From positions 30,610,684-30,674,683 of the forward strand of contig CP141128.1 in the NCBI GenBank assembly GCA_035236585.1: DNA of 64,000 nt, written 5' to 3'. Source of the DNA: Warburgia ugandensis. Taxonomy: Eukaryota > Streptophyta > Magnoliopsida > Canellales > Canellaceae. This document shows positions 1 through 11,810 of the stretch, piece after piece. Both the position numbers and the translations under genes were made by a program. The notes under the pieces are model-generated. The model was given only the letters and a program-made list of their open reading frames with translations. It did no database searches and was not told the origin of the DNA. How positions within the stretch are numbered: position 1 is the first letter of the stretch; the number at the start of each line of letters is the position of its first letter.

Positions 1-124
1 ATACCTACCTTGCTAATGAAATGTACTCAAAACTAATGGCTTTGGCTCTTGGTCCTTTCTTTTTCTTCTTTGGTAAGGCCTACTCAATTTTCCTGATGTT
101 TTCTCCTTTCTTATCCTCTCTTTA

Positions 125-206
<82 letters not shown>

Positions 207-671
207 TTTCTCTTTCTCATTTTCTCCATGGCAATGCTAGGTTAGATTTCTCTATATGTAGTTTCTGATTCTAGTTCCTTGCTTCCCAAGTATCTCATTC
301 CTACTATAACTTGTTCTCTTACTTTATTAAAATCTTAGCTAAACCAGTCATTATGTATGGTAAGTTTCCTAATTATTTCCCATTTGTTTTACTAAAAACA
401 TCTTTGATTGCCTTGACCACTTCCTAATTTTTAGCTACTTAGTTGCTTGGGCACCAAGTCTTGACCAGAACACATGGGGCCCTTGTTTAAGAGGTGTTCA
501 ATGTTAATTTGGGCCTTAAGAAAGTCAATGTTTCATTCTAAGTGTGTTAATTGTAGATCTCCACTCTATATGAGATTTTATTATACTCGTATGGTTTTTA
601 TTTTTCATTCATCAAATTCACATTCTAATATTTGGAAAATAAATTTAATATTTTCATTAAGAGCATAAATT
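1..671 (-). repeat. 3' LTR of element A (part; runs off the left edge)
   Basis: This AT-rich, non-coding stretch lies immediately downstream, on the minus strand, of A's polypurine tract, the place where the 3' LTR must begin. It holds a long TC microsatellite at 129-204. The end near 671 is set by the PPT position, not by a clear TG terminus. Confidence 0.55.
129..204. repeat. (TC)n microsatellite
   Basis: About 38 uninterrupted CT/TC dinucleotides within the A LTR. It creates a spurious Ser-Leu repeat frame. Confidence 0.98.
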
Positions 672-715
672 AATGTATCTCTCCTTCTAGAAATTTCATT
701 CTCAAATTCTTCTAA
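672..715 (-). other. Polypurine tract region of element A
   Basis: On the minus strand this reads as a degenerate form of the plant chromovirus junction (GAGGACGAAATT, then AAGGGGGG-like purines, then the LTR start). It marks the boundary between A's interior and 3' LTR. Confidence 0.55.
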
Positions 716-2437
716 ATTTTAGTTACAAATAATTTTGAATGTTTCTCTTTCATTTTTGAATCTAGCTCCCATGTTTCCTTCAATTGAATGTTCTTTAGGA
801 CTTTAATGAAAGGAATATTCTTATTCCTTAATTGCCATTCTTTTCTATCCAAAATGCAGATCAGTTTCATCTCAAAAGTCAAATTTGGCTATGACTTAGT
901 CAGCACTTGATTAAGCACATGAAAAGCATCGTGTATGTACTTCCACATCATGGGGATATGAAATATAATATGAACTTCTAATAACTATCATAGTAAGGGT
1001 AACATGTATGCTACTGTATAGATTCTATTTAGAATCTTAAAAGGATTGATATATTGAGGACTCAACTTCCCTTTCATACCAAATCTCATGATTCCTTTGG
1101 TGAGGAAAACTTTTAGAAACACATGGTCTTACTGCTTATTAGCATAGCTTTTATGTCTACTTCGAGTTGCTAGAGTCAGTTTTAAATGAGCTTCACCTTG
1201 TTGGCACACTATTCCCCATAGTTTAGACTATATAATTTTGTTCTCTCCAACTTCATTGTAGGAAGTAGGTGATCAACAAGGTCTCCCTTACAAAGCCTCA
1301 TATGAAGCCATTCCAATGCTTGAGTGAAAACTATTATTGTATACAAATTCAATCAATGGTAAACTCTCATCCCAATTATCCTTAAATTCGGTAGTACATG
1401 CTCTTAGCATGTCCTTTAGAGTTTGAAAAGTCCTATCATACTGACCATCTGTTTAGGATGAAATGCTATGCTGAAACTTAGAGCTGAACCTAACAACTCT
1501 CGTACACACCTCCAAAACTATGAGGTGCATTAGCTAACTCTATCAAAGGTAATGGTGATAGGTATACTATGTAAACTCACACTCTTGGATAAATAGTACT
1601 GAGAAACCATTAGTACTCTGATCCTATCAGATTGGGAGAAAGTGTACATATTTCATCAACTGGTCTACACTTACCCATATCATATCATGTCCTTTAGATA
1701 TTTTGGGTAGTCCCACAATAAAATCCATAGTGATGTGATTCCACTTCCACTTAGGAAGTTCAAGGGACTGCATAAGTCATTTTGGCCTCTGATGCTTGAT
1801 CTTAACTTGTTGACATGATAAACATCGCTTCACAAACTCTCCCACATCCTTTTTCATACAAGTCCACCAAAAATTTCATTTTAAGATCTTGGTACATCTT
1901 CATCCCACCGGGATGAATGGTATACTGTGATTGATGTACTTCCCTGAGAATTTCTTACCTTAGCTCAACATGCAATGGAACTACTAGTATTCCTTGCATC
2001 TTGACACTACTATCCATCTCTCAGGTCAAACTTAGTTTCCTAGCAAGTGCTCGTGTCTCCTCATAATCCTTTTACATCTGAAGAACTTTATCCACAATAG
2101 CAGACCTTATAGCCAAGTTTGCTGTGAACTCATTACCCTTGTAATGATTTCTAGTTTCCAATCAAATACTCCCAAAGTAACTTTTGTCACCTAAAAAGCA
2201 TACTTAAACACATAATATGCATCTTTTTGCTCAAGGCATCTGCACTACATAGGCCTTTTAGGGTGAAACTGAATGAAGAAATCATAATCTTTTAAGTACT
2301 CCATCCACCTACTTTGCCTCATGTTTAGATCCTATTGTTAGAAAATATATTTAATACTCTCGAAATTAGTGAATACCTCTTTCCATAGTGGTCATGCCTC
2401 CAAATCTTTAATGTAAACACCACTCCTACGAACTCTA
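700..2437 (-). pseudogene. Element A pol remnant: RNase H end, integrase and C-terminal tail
   Basis: Minus-strand translation shows, in order, an RNase H end (MRQRRWMEYLKDY-like, about 2340-2250), an integrase zinc-binding and core region ([16 protein letters not shown]-like with a CLSCQ motif, about 1915-1600) and an ILDRK tail near 850. These are Ty3/gypsy Tekay-type Pol parts, normally made as one polyprotein in the virus-like particle. The region is a fossil with many breaks. The rest of pol continues beyond solo LTR S1. Confidence 0.75.
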
Positions 2438-2941
2438 TGTAACACCCCAGGATTTTCTGACATTTTTTTTATAGTAATAATAATAATAATAACAATAGCA
2501 TTTAGGATCCCATGAAAAAAGGTTTTATTAATTTGTTTACTAAAACATTTCTTGAAAATATCCGGGTGTTATTTTCCTTTTCCAAAACATTGCAATTTCA
2601 TTCACATCATAAGTATAATTTCATGATAATAGAATTGAAGTAATAAACCTATCAATCAACGTCAAAATGTATCGGCGCCTTTATTTTCAAACCAATAAAT
2701 ATCCAAAACACAAGAATAATATGGACCAGGGTCTATCCGTCATTACATCCCATTAAATGTCCATCATATGTTTAACTGTCTTAATCAAATCTATAGAATA
2801 AAGGATATAGTCCATAAAGAAAATCAAATGATAATCCTGTTTATTAACTCACATCACCATCTATCAATCAAGTAAAGAAATCCCTCCACTGCTATCACGG
2901 TTTCTCAACTATCTTGCCCTTCCTAATGTCGCGCTCGAGAT

Positions 2942-2987
2942 CTGAGGCATTGCAAAACAAAGTAATGCCTCAGCAAGCTATTGCTTG
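2942..2987 (-). other. Twin hairpin in S1
   Basis: The first stem pairs CTGAGGCATT (2942-2951) with AATGCCTCAG (2964-2973), ten perfect pairs. Directly beside it CAAGC (2974-2978) pairs with GCTTG (2983-2987). Equivalent pairs occur in the other LTR families of the window. Confidence 0.8.
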
Positions 2988-3167
2988 TGTAGGTACATAG
3001 ACAATTAATGAAATAAAGATGAAATAACAGTAATGAAAAAATAAAATATCTATCATTTATGACAATAAAATCATTATAACTCATGCCAATATAATATCCA
3101 TTTACCAAGTATGCCTAAACATGCATTCCACGGATTTAAAACATGATATAAATCAATGTAAATGAGC

Positions 3168-3213
3168 ATATAATAATAATAATGGCACCACATATAATAA
3201 TAATAATGGCACC
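3168..3213. repeat. ATA-rich 23 bp tandem duplication in S1
   Basis: Two adjacent copies of a unit consisting of an ATA run followed by ATGGCACC. Confidence 0.7.
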
Positions 3214-4295
3214 CTAAGGTAATGGGTGCCACAAGCTTCATATAAATAAATATCACTGATCATGAGTACTCATATCCAACCTCTGAGTGTCACCACACCC
3301 AGGCATATCATCTCATCACCATGCTCATCATGCAAGCACACAAAATAAGAGTATGGACTGTCATGCCGCAATGGCAACCCTCCATGGGTTTCAACCACCG
3401 CCGCTCCCCGTCGACACCATAACGGGAGACTTAGCGTCCGTCCCCATGGAAAGGCCCAGACCGGTAGTATGGACTATCCATGTTACCAACCCTACCAAAT
3501 GCCATCTACGGACAGGTGTCTATCATATCAAATCTCATCACATCACAAATATCGTAGGGTGGGTGGCCGGCCCTATCCCTCCTAGCATGACGCCCACCGA
3601 ATGAGAGCACCCGTCATAAAACATAAAACATAAAACATGAAAATCATATATATGCCAAAACTCAAGAGTACTTGCAGCTCGCAATCCGCAAGGCACGCCC
3701 CTCATCCTAGATTTAGACTATAAAAGGACCAGCCACCAAGTCTCCACTTTTCTATCTCATGCAAATCCATCTATATTTTTTAGTGATGTAATAAAGAAAA
3801 GGAATTTCTAATTATGCATAATTGATAATATCATTCTCATGCAATCATTTGTAATAAATCCATTTAATACATGATTGAAAATCAAGTAGCGATCATAGTA
3901 TTGAATTCTAAATTTAGCAAAATCAATGATTTCTATTAAGTGTAATTTAAATTCACAATCAATTATGATGCTATAATCGTGCAGAGTTTGAAAATCAAAA
4001 TAAACATTAATTGTCATCACCTACCTCGACGTGATATCACTCAGTTCGCTCATAAAATCCCTTTGACTTATATGTTCGAATGCACCTATACATGTCACAT
4101 CACTATTTTAAAATTTTTCTAAAGTAAAAGTGGTTATTTATAAGTTTTTAGGTTAAATCTAGGTCCGCATCATCAAGACGATCGTAACGCCTCTTTCGGA
4201 TCACGATTTGGACCTCTGTAGCTCTCACAATCAAATATTTTTGTGAAAATACTTCATAAATTAATATTATTAATTTATAGGGTGTCGGGCGGTGC

Positions 4296-4362
4296 ACTGG
4301 TTTACACCGGCGCTCAGTTTACACTGGATTACACCGGCGGCCCTGGTTTACACCGGGTTACA
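4296..4362. repeat. Short degenerate repeats in S1 CpG block
   Basis: At least four copies of a TTACACCGG-like unit at irregular spacing in a CpG-rich block between the promoter side and the GC block of S1. Confidence 0.75.
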
Positions 4363-5309
4363 CCGACGACACAGAAACCGGAGCCATAGAAGATGACCGG
4401 CTTCCGGTCATCTCCAGTGACCCTATAGGTGTCCAAATCGCTTGGTTTTTGAGCCATTTTGTTCAAAATTTTGTCTAGTTTCCATTTCTACCATCCTTTT
4501 GCATTGATTTTTCCAAAAACTATATTTTTTATGCAAATTTTTCCATGTTCCTAAAACTTCCCTAGGTACTATTTTTCACGTTTTGCAGCACTACCAGCCA
4601 TTGGATCTCTCCCAAATTTAAAGAGTTTTATCTTGGGTCTCTTGTACACTATATGCACGGTCTGATGTGAAATCTAATAGGGTTTCCTCAGTGGATTTAC
4701 ACGCCAACAGTAGCGCACCTAAAGTTCCAAGAAAAACTACGTTTTTCCTGGTTTTTTCATGTATTTTCTATTTTTCAATATACCTATTTAATATAAAAAT
4801 CAAGGTTTTAGGACTTACCTAGTTTTGTTGGGCATTGGTGGACATTGCCGGAGCCTTACTCGCCACAAAATTAGAATTTTGCGGAGCTAGGGTTTTGGGG
4901 AAAAACTTAGTGAATACAAGAAAGGTGGTGTGATTAAGGCCATGAGGAGGGAGATATAGGCTGTAGAGTTAAAGGGAAAGGGAAACTCTTACCTTTCACG
5001 TCTCTTTCCGACAGTTTCTCTAACAAAATCGCCGGATCTAGTAGAGACATGTAGAAGAAGGGGGTGCCATTATCAATTCAGGCCCTGTGTTTTACGTCTC
5101 TGCCAATTTACCAAAATACCCCTATAACTTCAACGGCTCATAACTCCTTCATTTGAGCTCTGTTTTCCTCGTTCTTTATGGCATTAGAATCCTATCGATG
5201 AGCACTTTCTAATTTTTAAGTTTTTAGATCAAATTTCATCTATAAATTTTTGTCTAATTTATTAAATAAATTCTTAATTTATACCAAAAATTAAGGATAT
5301 TACACTCTA

Positions 5310-7621
5310 CATCATAGGTAAGGTAATTAGCCTTGTGCTTTTTCAATTTTCATGAATAATATGCAATTACCTTTCCATTCTACATCAATACACATCCTAA
5401 ACCTTTACTTGAGGCTTTACTATACACCACAAAAACTTTCACTGCCTAATGGTAAGTTAAGGATTAGTACAATGGTTAGCTTTCACTTTAGTCAACTTGG
5501 TTAAAGGTAATACAATGCTTGAGAATCCCTTAATGAATCTATGTTAGTATCCAATAAGACATAAGAAACTTTGTATCTTAGTTATCGTCATAGGTCTCCC
5601 ACTTCTCCACTACCTCAACCTTAATAGGGTCTATTGCCACACCATCTTTATAAATAACATGGCCTAAGAAATTGACTTCTTCCAACCAAATATCACAATT
5701 GCTAAATTTGGCGTCCCAATGTATCTAGAACCACACAGAAGTACTCTTGATGCTCCTCTAGATTCGCTGATTAAACCAAAATGTCATCCACAAATACAAT
5801 CATGAATTTATTTAGGAACAATTTGAATACCTTGTTGATGAGATCCACAAATGTGACTAAGGCATTGGATAGTCAAAATGACATCACCTTGAATTCATAA
5901 TACCCATATCTAGTCATGAATGTTGTCTTTGAGGCATCTTCCTTCTTAATCCTCAAATTGATGGTAACTAAACCTTAAGTCGATCTTTTAAAAGATGTTG
6001 GCTGCATGAAACTAAATGAGTAGGTTGTCTATCCGGAGTAGAGGATACTTGTCCTTTATCATAACTCCATTAAACATCTAATAGTCAATGTAAAGTCACG
6101 TTGACCCATCCTTAATCTTGACAAAGAGGACCTATGCTCACCATGGTGATACACTAGTCCTGGTGAATCCTTTATCTAAAAAGTTCCTGCAATTGACTCT
6201 TCAATTCTTTAAGTTATACTAGACCCATTTTGTATAGTACCTTAAAACAAGAGTTGTGCTAAGTGTTAGCCTGATGGTGAGATCTATATCCCTTTGGGTG
6301 GTAATCCTAAGAGATCCTTAGGAAATATGTTCAAAAATTCCCCAACCACTACCACCTCCTCTAGCTTAGGGTTTTCAATCTATACTACCTCCACTTTAGC
6401 TAAAAAGTCTTGACACTCCCGACATCCTTTCGCAATGTGTCTAGCTACCTTCATAGCAAAAATAACAAATGCCCTTGTGAAATTCCTTCTTCCTTAGAAC
6501 AAAATGGTTACCTCTCTATGAATGTCAAAAGTGACATTCCTCTTCTAACAATCTATTATAGCCCAATGTAAAGCCAAACAATCCATCTCTAGGATGACTT
6601 TAGTGTTTATCATATCTTAGATTTGCATCCATTTGTATTCCCTCAATTGTCAAATAGGTGATTATTTGGTGGTTGAGACCCTGGGGACTGCATGGGCATC
6701 TTCTCTTTCCCAAATTTTCCGCTAGTGTTCATAATTCTTTTGCTTCTTTACTTTTGGAGCTTGCTTGTAATCTTTTTCAAAAATAAAAGCCATCTCAATG
6801 GCTTTAGCCATGGTAGTGGGATGCATAACTAAGAACTTTGCTTCTCAGCCCATAATTCAGACCATCCACAAACTTTTTAGTGGTTCTCTCATTTGTGGTG
6901 CATACATTAGGAACAAATCTCTTAGGGCTATTAAACTTGTTTTCATATTTTATCATTGTAATATCCCCATGCTCTAGACTTACCAACTCCTCTTTCTATT
7001 TTCTAGTGTGAGAGGGAAATATTTGTTATATAAGATAGTTTCAAATTCTTCCCCAGGGATACCCACAACTCCTTCAAAGTGAGTTCACTATGCAATTTGC
7101 CACTAGAATGTTGCTTCCCTAGTTAACATGAAAGTAGCCATCACTACCTTCTATTCTTAAAGACATCCATTGAACTAAGTACTTTCTTTACTTCAAAACA
7201 TCCACATTTTGCCTATAGTTGATTCATCTTCTTTGGAAAATAATTATATCATTTTCTTGAATCTGTCTAACATATTATCATTCCTACCAGCACTTTTGCC
7301 CTCAGCTCCTGTCCCTTCATTGGTTGCAGCCTGGGGGTTGATTTGCAAGTATTGTGCCAATTGTTGCATCTAGAGTTGGACAACATCAATTGCTTTGTTT
7401 CCCTATCCATATGAACTAGAGGCAGGTGTGGTGGTAGTTACTGGGATTTCTATGTTCCTTCTTGGTGGAATCTATTTCTAAGGACATAGTAATCTATTAT
7501 AAGTTTTCTTTCTAATTATAATAGGCCCTGAAGGTTTTCCTACTAGCACTAGAATTGGAAATATCTTACTTTTATTGATTATTGATGACTTTTCATAAGA
7601 GAATTGGATGTGATGACACAA
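5310..7621 (-). pseudogene. Element A gag, protease and reverse transcriptase remnants
   Basis: Reading minus, a Gag core resembling the Tekay motif (SLEHGDITMIKYENKFN, within the frame 6986-6804) is followed by a protease-to-RT linker (MDCLALHW-like, near 6590) and a reverse transcriptase palm (RYGYYEFKVM and FVDDILV, about 5960-5750). These would form the virus-like particle shell and copy the RNA. This is a fossil with many breaks. It is separated from the rest of pol by S1. Confidence 0.75.
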
Positions 7622-7641
7622 ATCTTAGTTCTGATACTAAT
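7622..7641 (-). other. Primer-binding site of element A
   Basis: The plus strand reads TTCTGATACTAA next to the LTR start. This is the reverse complement of a decayed TGGTATCAGAGC, complementary to initiator methionine tRNA. It fixes the A orientation as minus. Confidence 0.7.
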
Positions 7642-8712
7642 TATAATGCCTTAGTTTTTTGTAATACAATTTTATTAAATTAAAAATCATTGAAAGTTGG
7701 GATCCTTATTTCGAACATTTGTTTTTTAAAATCAATCATATTTTCACAAAAATCATTTTCAAAAATACCCTAGCACTATTCTTTCAAAACAAGACCCATG
7801 TCTGAGACATAACACATTATTTAAAAACATAGATTCAAAGAGCTTTCTCGTTCACAACCCATCATAAATGAAAATTTTACCAAAATAAAATGTCTAGTAT
7901 GTTATGCTTTGTTTTATCAATAATCAATAACCTAAAACAAGCAAATAATGTACATCACCAACTAGTGCCTCACTTTTTTGCTAAATATTTGGTTCCTAAA
8001 ACTTCTCTCAAGTCTCACTCCTACCATTTGCACACTAATCTGCAAGTTTTTTGGTTGGTTGAGTATATGGTGAAATACTTTGTAGATAAAGCCAAAACTA
8101 CAAGATCGAAAACTGTGGTATTGTACTGTAAAATAATAACTTACCATTTCAAATAAAATCAAGAATCATTATGGTCATGAGTACTCACCCATTAGCACAT
8201 CTTCCAATATGGTCATGAGTATTCACCCATAATCCAGGTTGATATGTTGAACCATCCATCTTGCACACTAAGAACATCAAAAATGAAAATGTTGTGGGAT
8301 CCAAGCTATGCTCATGGATAGCTCTATTGTAGTGTGTGCCCTCTTGTATTCTCAAGGGACTACCACCATATATCCTCACCAAGCATATAGATATGTCTCG
8401 AAAGGGTGGTGTGATCACCTCCAGTGGTTATACCTACCACATCAGTCAAGAAAAATAGTGCCACTATTTGGGCATGGATACCCTACCACTTATAGTGGCT
8501 AAAGGCTAGGTGGTCACCCAATACCAACCTCCTGGCATAGCTCCAACTAGGATCTCTACCCTATCTCAAATCTCAAATAGTATGCATCATTATACCCACA
8601 TACATTTTGTAAAACTTAGCAAAATTCATTCATGCAATTTTCAACACATTCATTATAATATAATAGCTCACTTTGAAGCAAATTTAAAGTCCAAAAAATC
8701 TCACATACAAAG
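7642..8712 (-). repeat. 5' LTR of element A (part)
   Basis: It starts TATAATGCC beside the primer site. It contains a GC-rich block (about 8290-8560) with GGCATAGC and GGTGGTCACCC, the counterpart of the GGCCACCC block in other LTRs, and a 37 bp near-duplication at 8170-8230. It is interrupted at 8713 by another LTR. Confidence 0.65.
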
Positions 8713-9556
8713 TGTGACAACTTGAGTTTTTAGAAATAGTTTTAGCATTCATTAGGAAAATTCTCTGGAATTTTTTTAAACATTGAGAAAATGTACAATA
8801 TATAGTAATTCCTAATTCCATACATATCCAAATAAAATAATCTTTAAGATGATATGAGCACATAAATAAGACCCACTGGTCATTGCGCAATGAACTGAAT
8901 ACTCCATAATCCCAACATAAAATAGAAGTTAAGTGCTTATTACATCTCCAGTCAACAATTCCTTACAATAAAGTCACATAAACAATCTAAAATTCTATGC
9001 TACTCTTGTTCCCTAATACTTTATTTCTTTTTAGCTACTCTCTTCCTTCCTTCTAGTTTCTGGGTATATTCCTTAGATGTGTCACCTCAAATGTTTTGGG
9101 GTGAGTTCAGCTACTCAATTTGAAACCATGTATACTAGTTTTGAAAACTAATGACAATCAAGTTTTGATCATTAAAAAACTCATGCATATAAAAAATTCA
9201 TAATTTTAACATATCCATAGCAAATATGCATGAAATATAATCTTGAGATATCCACATACATCACATGTATCCAAATCACACATCAAGCAACATCGTCTGG
9301 CCCTGATGCCATGAAGGAAAGCGGTATGACCCACGAGGATGATTGACATGTCTGCTCACATGTCCACCCACAAATCGATAACTATGCATGTAGAGGAAGT
9401 CTTCTCTCAAATATGCTTGATCGTGGATATATACAATCAAACACTAGCTCTCATAGGCTGCTGGATTAAATAGAGAATAGTCTGCCGATGACACATACTC
9501 CTAAATGGTCCAGGGTCCATGGTACTTGGATGGTATCCTTTTTATAGGTTAGAGGT
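8713..9556 (-). repeat. LTR piece D, Tekay-type, minus orientation
   Basis: It begins TGTGACAACTTGAG, like the primer-proximal ends of the other minus-strand LTRs here, and carries the twin hairpin about 400 bp in (TCACCTC with GGGGTGA at 9082-9104; TGAGT with ACTCA at 9102-9117) and a GC block near 9300-9540. No primer site or interior is visible. Its other end is not seen: the Athila-like solo LTR S2 follows, and only about 22 bp of unassigned sequence remain beyond that before element B. Confidence 0.6.
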
Positions 9557-10600
9557 TGTTGATGTTTTCTGCAAGTGCACAAGCTATTGTGGTATAGCTA
9601 ATGCAAGTACAGGTTAATCCCACAGGGACACACTTTAAGAATTTAGAGTTTTAATAAAATTTAATTATTTAAAATTGAAATTAAATTACAAAAATTAACA
9701 AAAAAAGAAGTCAAACTTCCAATGTGTTTAATTAATGAAATTATAGAGGTCTAATCAAAAGAAAATAGAAATTTAACTAAAAAAATAAGAAAATTTCACT
9801 TCCCTAGACTGCTTATCTTCAAATTCTATAGATCTAGTCTCCTAAATTGTGATCAGCCGTCATCAACATGTTTAATGAAACTTCTAATTAATTATCCACC
9901 AAAGAGATTAGGAAGATTCTAAAAATTCTCAAAAATTTGGGCTAGATAAGAAATTGGAGATTTAATGCCTCATATCTAAGTTTAGATTCTCAAATTGAAG
10001 ATCAATATTGATAAACAAACCATAGCATGTCATAACAACAATATATGAAAGTTGATTGAAATTCTGATGTGGAACAAATGAAAAATTGAAGCTATCCTAT
10101 TAGTTTAAGCTAAACCATTGATCAAGTTAAGCTTAAATCAATTAGGATTGGATTACATTAATCTGATAATAAAAGAACTAGAATAACACAAAACATGGAT
10201 AAAGAAAAAGATGAAATAGGCTAAAAGACAAACAAGGTGTGACGACCCAGGTTTTCCCATGCATTTTTAAATGCAATATCTAATTCCTAAGGCGGGATGC
10301 ATCCCTATTTGAAAACCATTTTATGAAAACCATGCAATGCAGTAGAAAATCTTTAGTTTTAAACTCATTTTGAAAACCCCGAGTGTCATTTGCTTTCACA
10401 ACAACCAAAGTAGTTTTTGAAAAACTTTAGAAATCATAAGTGTTTTTCCTAGGTCTATCCACTTACAGCTCACAGACCAACTGTAAATAAATACAAGTAC
10501 ATGTCCAAAGGGTAGAGTGTTTACTTACATGTATAATTGTCTCCTTTTGATTTTTCTTGCTCGTAGCACTAACATAGGTGTCCTCTACTCGTGGATGGAA

Positions 10601-10646
10601 CTATCCTGAAAAATGTTAAGGATAGGGTGAGTATATACTATACTCA
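10601..10646 (-). other. Twin hairpin in S3
   Basis: CTATCCT (10601-10607) pairs with AGGATAG (10619-10625), and TGAGTATA (10628-10635) pairs with TATACTCA (10639-10646) around a three-base loop. Confidence 0.8.
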
Positions 10647-11648
10647 GTAGGAGTCTATCACTACTAGTTTTACAATGCATGCTACGTTTAAAATCATATG
10701 CTCTTTAAAATATGTGCATGTTTGAACACTCATGTTCAATATGGATATTATAAACCATTGTCAAATTGGAATACTGACGACTTAAAGAATCACACAAACC
10801 AAGTCGAAAGTATCATATATATCATAAACATAATGATATGCATAAAATGTTCAACAGAATCCAACTCATGGATATCTGGTATGGTATGGTCGACCAACCT
10901 CATGTCATGCCATATGCAATGCAAGTAAATCCATGAAACCATAGGGCCCAACTATGCCCACGACCTCGCCGCCGTGTGGTCCCCGGGTACCTGAGGACAC
11001 TCAGTCATAGCCTCCATGGGGCATATGACACTCGGTCATAGCCTCCATGTGGTAGCCCCCTGTACCATTCCACCTAGTAGTGGTAGAGGCTAGAGGCCAA
11101 CCTAGACCTCTCGGCATAGCGCCCACGAGCTTATTAGCCCAAATCATATAAGATCAAACAAGCGAAAACCTCTTTTTCAAAACCTATCCTCTTTGGGTCC
11201 CTCACAACTGCCTAGCCCTCACAACTGCCTACCCAGTGTCTTTTGGGCACTCCAGCATCTTTTGGTAACCCTCAAGGACATGCAATTTTTCAAGAACTCA
11301 ATGCTTACAAATCATGCAATATATGCAATTTTTTGCGAAACAGGTCTATGCATAGTGCATTTATCATATGTACACTAAATTAAGTGTAATGAGCCCAATT
11401 TTTGTAATATTAAAATCCATGAAAAGTTCAGTTTTAAAAGATAAGGGCATTTTGGTCATTTCACTAGTTTCCTTGACTAAACCTAGGAATTGGGTCCTAA
11501 AAGTAGTTCCATTAGATGCGTCTCAGAAAAAGGAATCCAACTAGACCAAAATCACCCAAAACGGAGTTAAAATGAGCAAGATATGGCCCTTTGAAGTTCA
11601 TGGGCAAAACTGTAAATTTCACAAAAACGACTTAACCTGAAAAACACA

Positions 11649-11672
11649 GGTGCCCGTTTTGATACGGGCACC
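11649..11672 (+). promoter_or_regulatory. Perfect palindrome upstream of the LARD-1 TATA box
   Basis: GGTGCCCGT and ACGGGCACC pair over nine bases around TTTGAT, about 130 bp upstream of the TATA box. The 3' LTR has the same motif at about 16019-16042, and related versions occur in S1, S3 and S5. Confidence 0.75.
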
Positions 11673-11802
11673 CCATCGTCTCCAACCTCCTAAAGGCTAA
11701 TGGAACAGCGGTGTTTCAAGGAGAAACCACCGCCATTCTAGAGGTTTCTCCACCGCCATTCAAAGGCGGTTAGAACCCTTCCAGAACCCTCTTTAAAAGC
11801 CC

Positions 11803-11810
11803 TATAAATA
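11803..11810 (+). promoter_or_regulatory. TATA box of LARD-1 5' LTR
   Basis: TATAAATA in a conserved AAAGCCCTATAAATAGAG context, repeated at 16174-16181 in the 3' LTR. Likely the LTR promoter; the transcription start was not determined. Confidence 0.75.

Larger units (their letters stand above)
2438..5304 (-). mobile_element. Solo LTR S1 (2,867 bp), Tekay/Del-like family 1
   Basis: It begins TGTAACACC and ends GATATTACA on the plus strand and is flanked by a perfect 5 bp target duplication CTCTA (2433-2437 and 5305-5309). No primer site, coding interior or second LTR lies between, so this is a solo LTR left by LTR-LTR recombination. Its minus orientation follows from comparison with LTRs that still abut primer sites. 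It carries the twin hairpin (2942-2987), a GC block (about 3345-3605) and a short tandem-repeat CpG block (about 4290-4390). It is the same family as S4 (28838-32381). Confidence 0.9.
1..8712 (-). mobile_element. Element A: Tekay/Del-like Ty3/gypsy LTR retrotransposon, broken
   Basis: Read on the minus strand the order is partial 5' LTR (from 7642 upward), primer site, gag (about 7340-6700), protease region, reverse transcriptase (about 6060-5640), RNase H, integrase (about 1915-1380), a C-terminal ILDRK-type chromodomain-like tail (about 900-720), polypurine tract and 3' LTR that runs off the left window edge. The ILDRK tail, the methionine-tRNA primer site and the PPT/LTR junction are the Tekay/Del pattern (family knowledge). 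It is a fossil with many breaks and no long frame. Solo LTR S1 sits inside its pol, and another LTR (D) interrupts its 5' LTR. Confidence 0.85.

Noticed and set aside
21-245. 74-codon Ser/Leu-repeat frame
   Set aside because: Produced by the TC microsatellite at 129-204 in an LTR.
3287-3604. 105-codon plus-strand frame
   Set aside because: Lies in the GC block of solo LTR S1, antisense to the LTR, with His-rich composition and no domain. The equivalent in S4 is not kept open.
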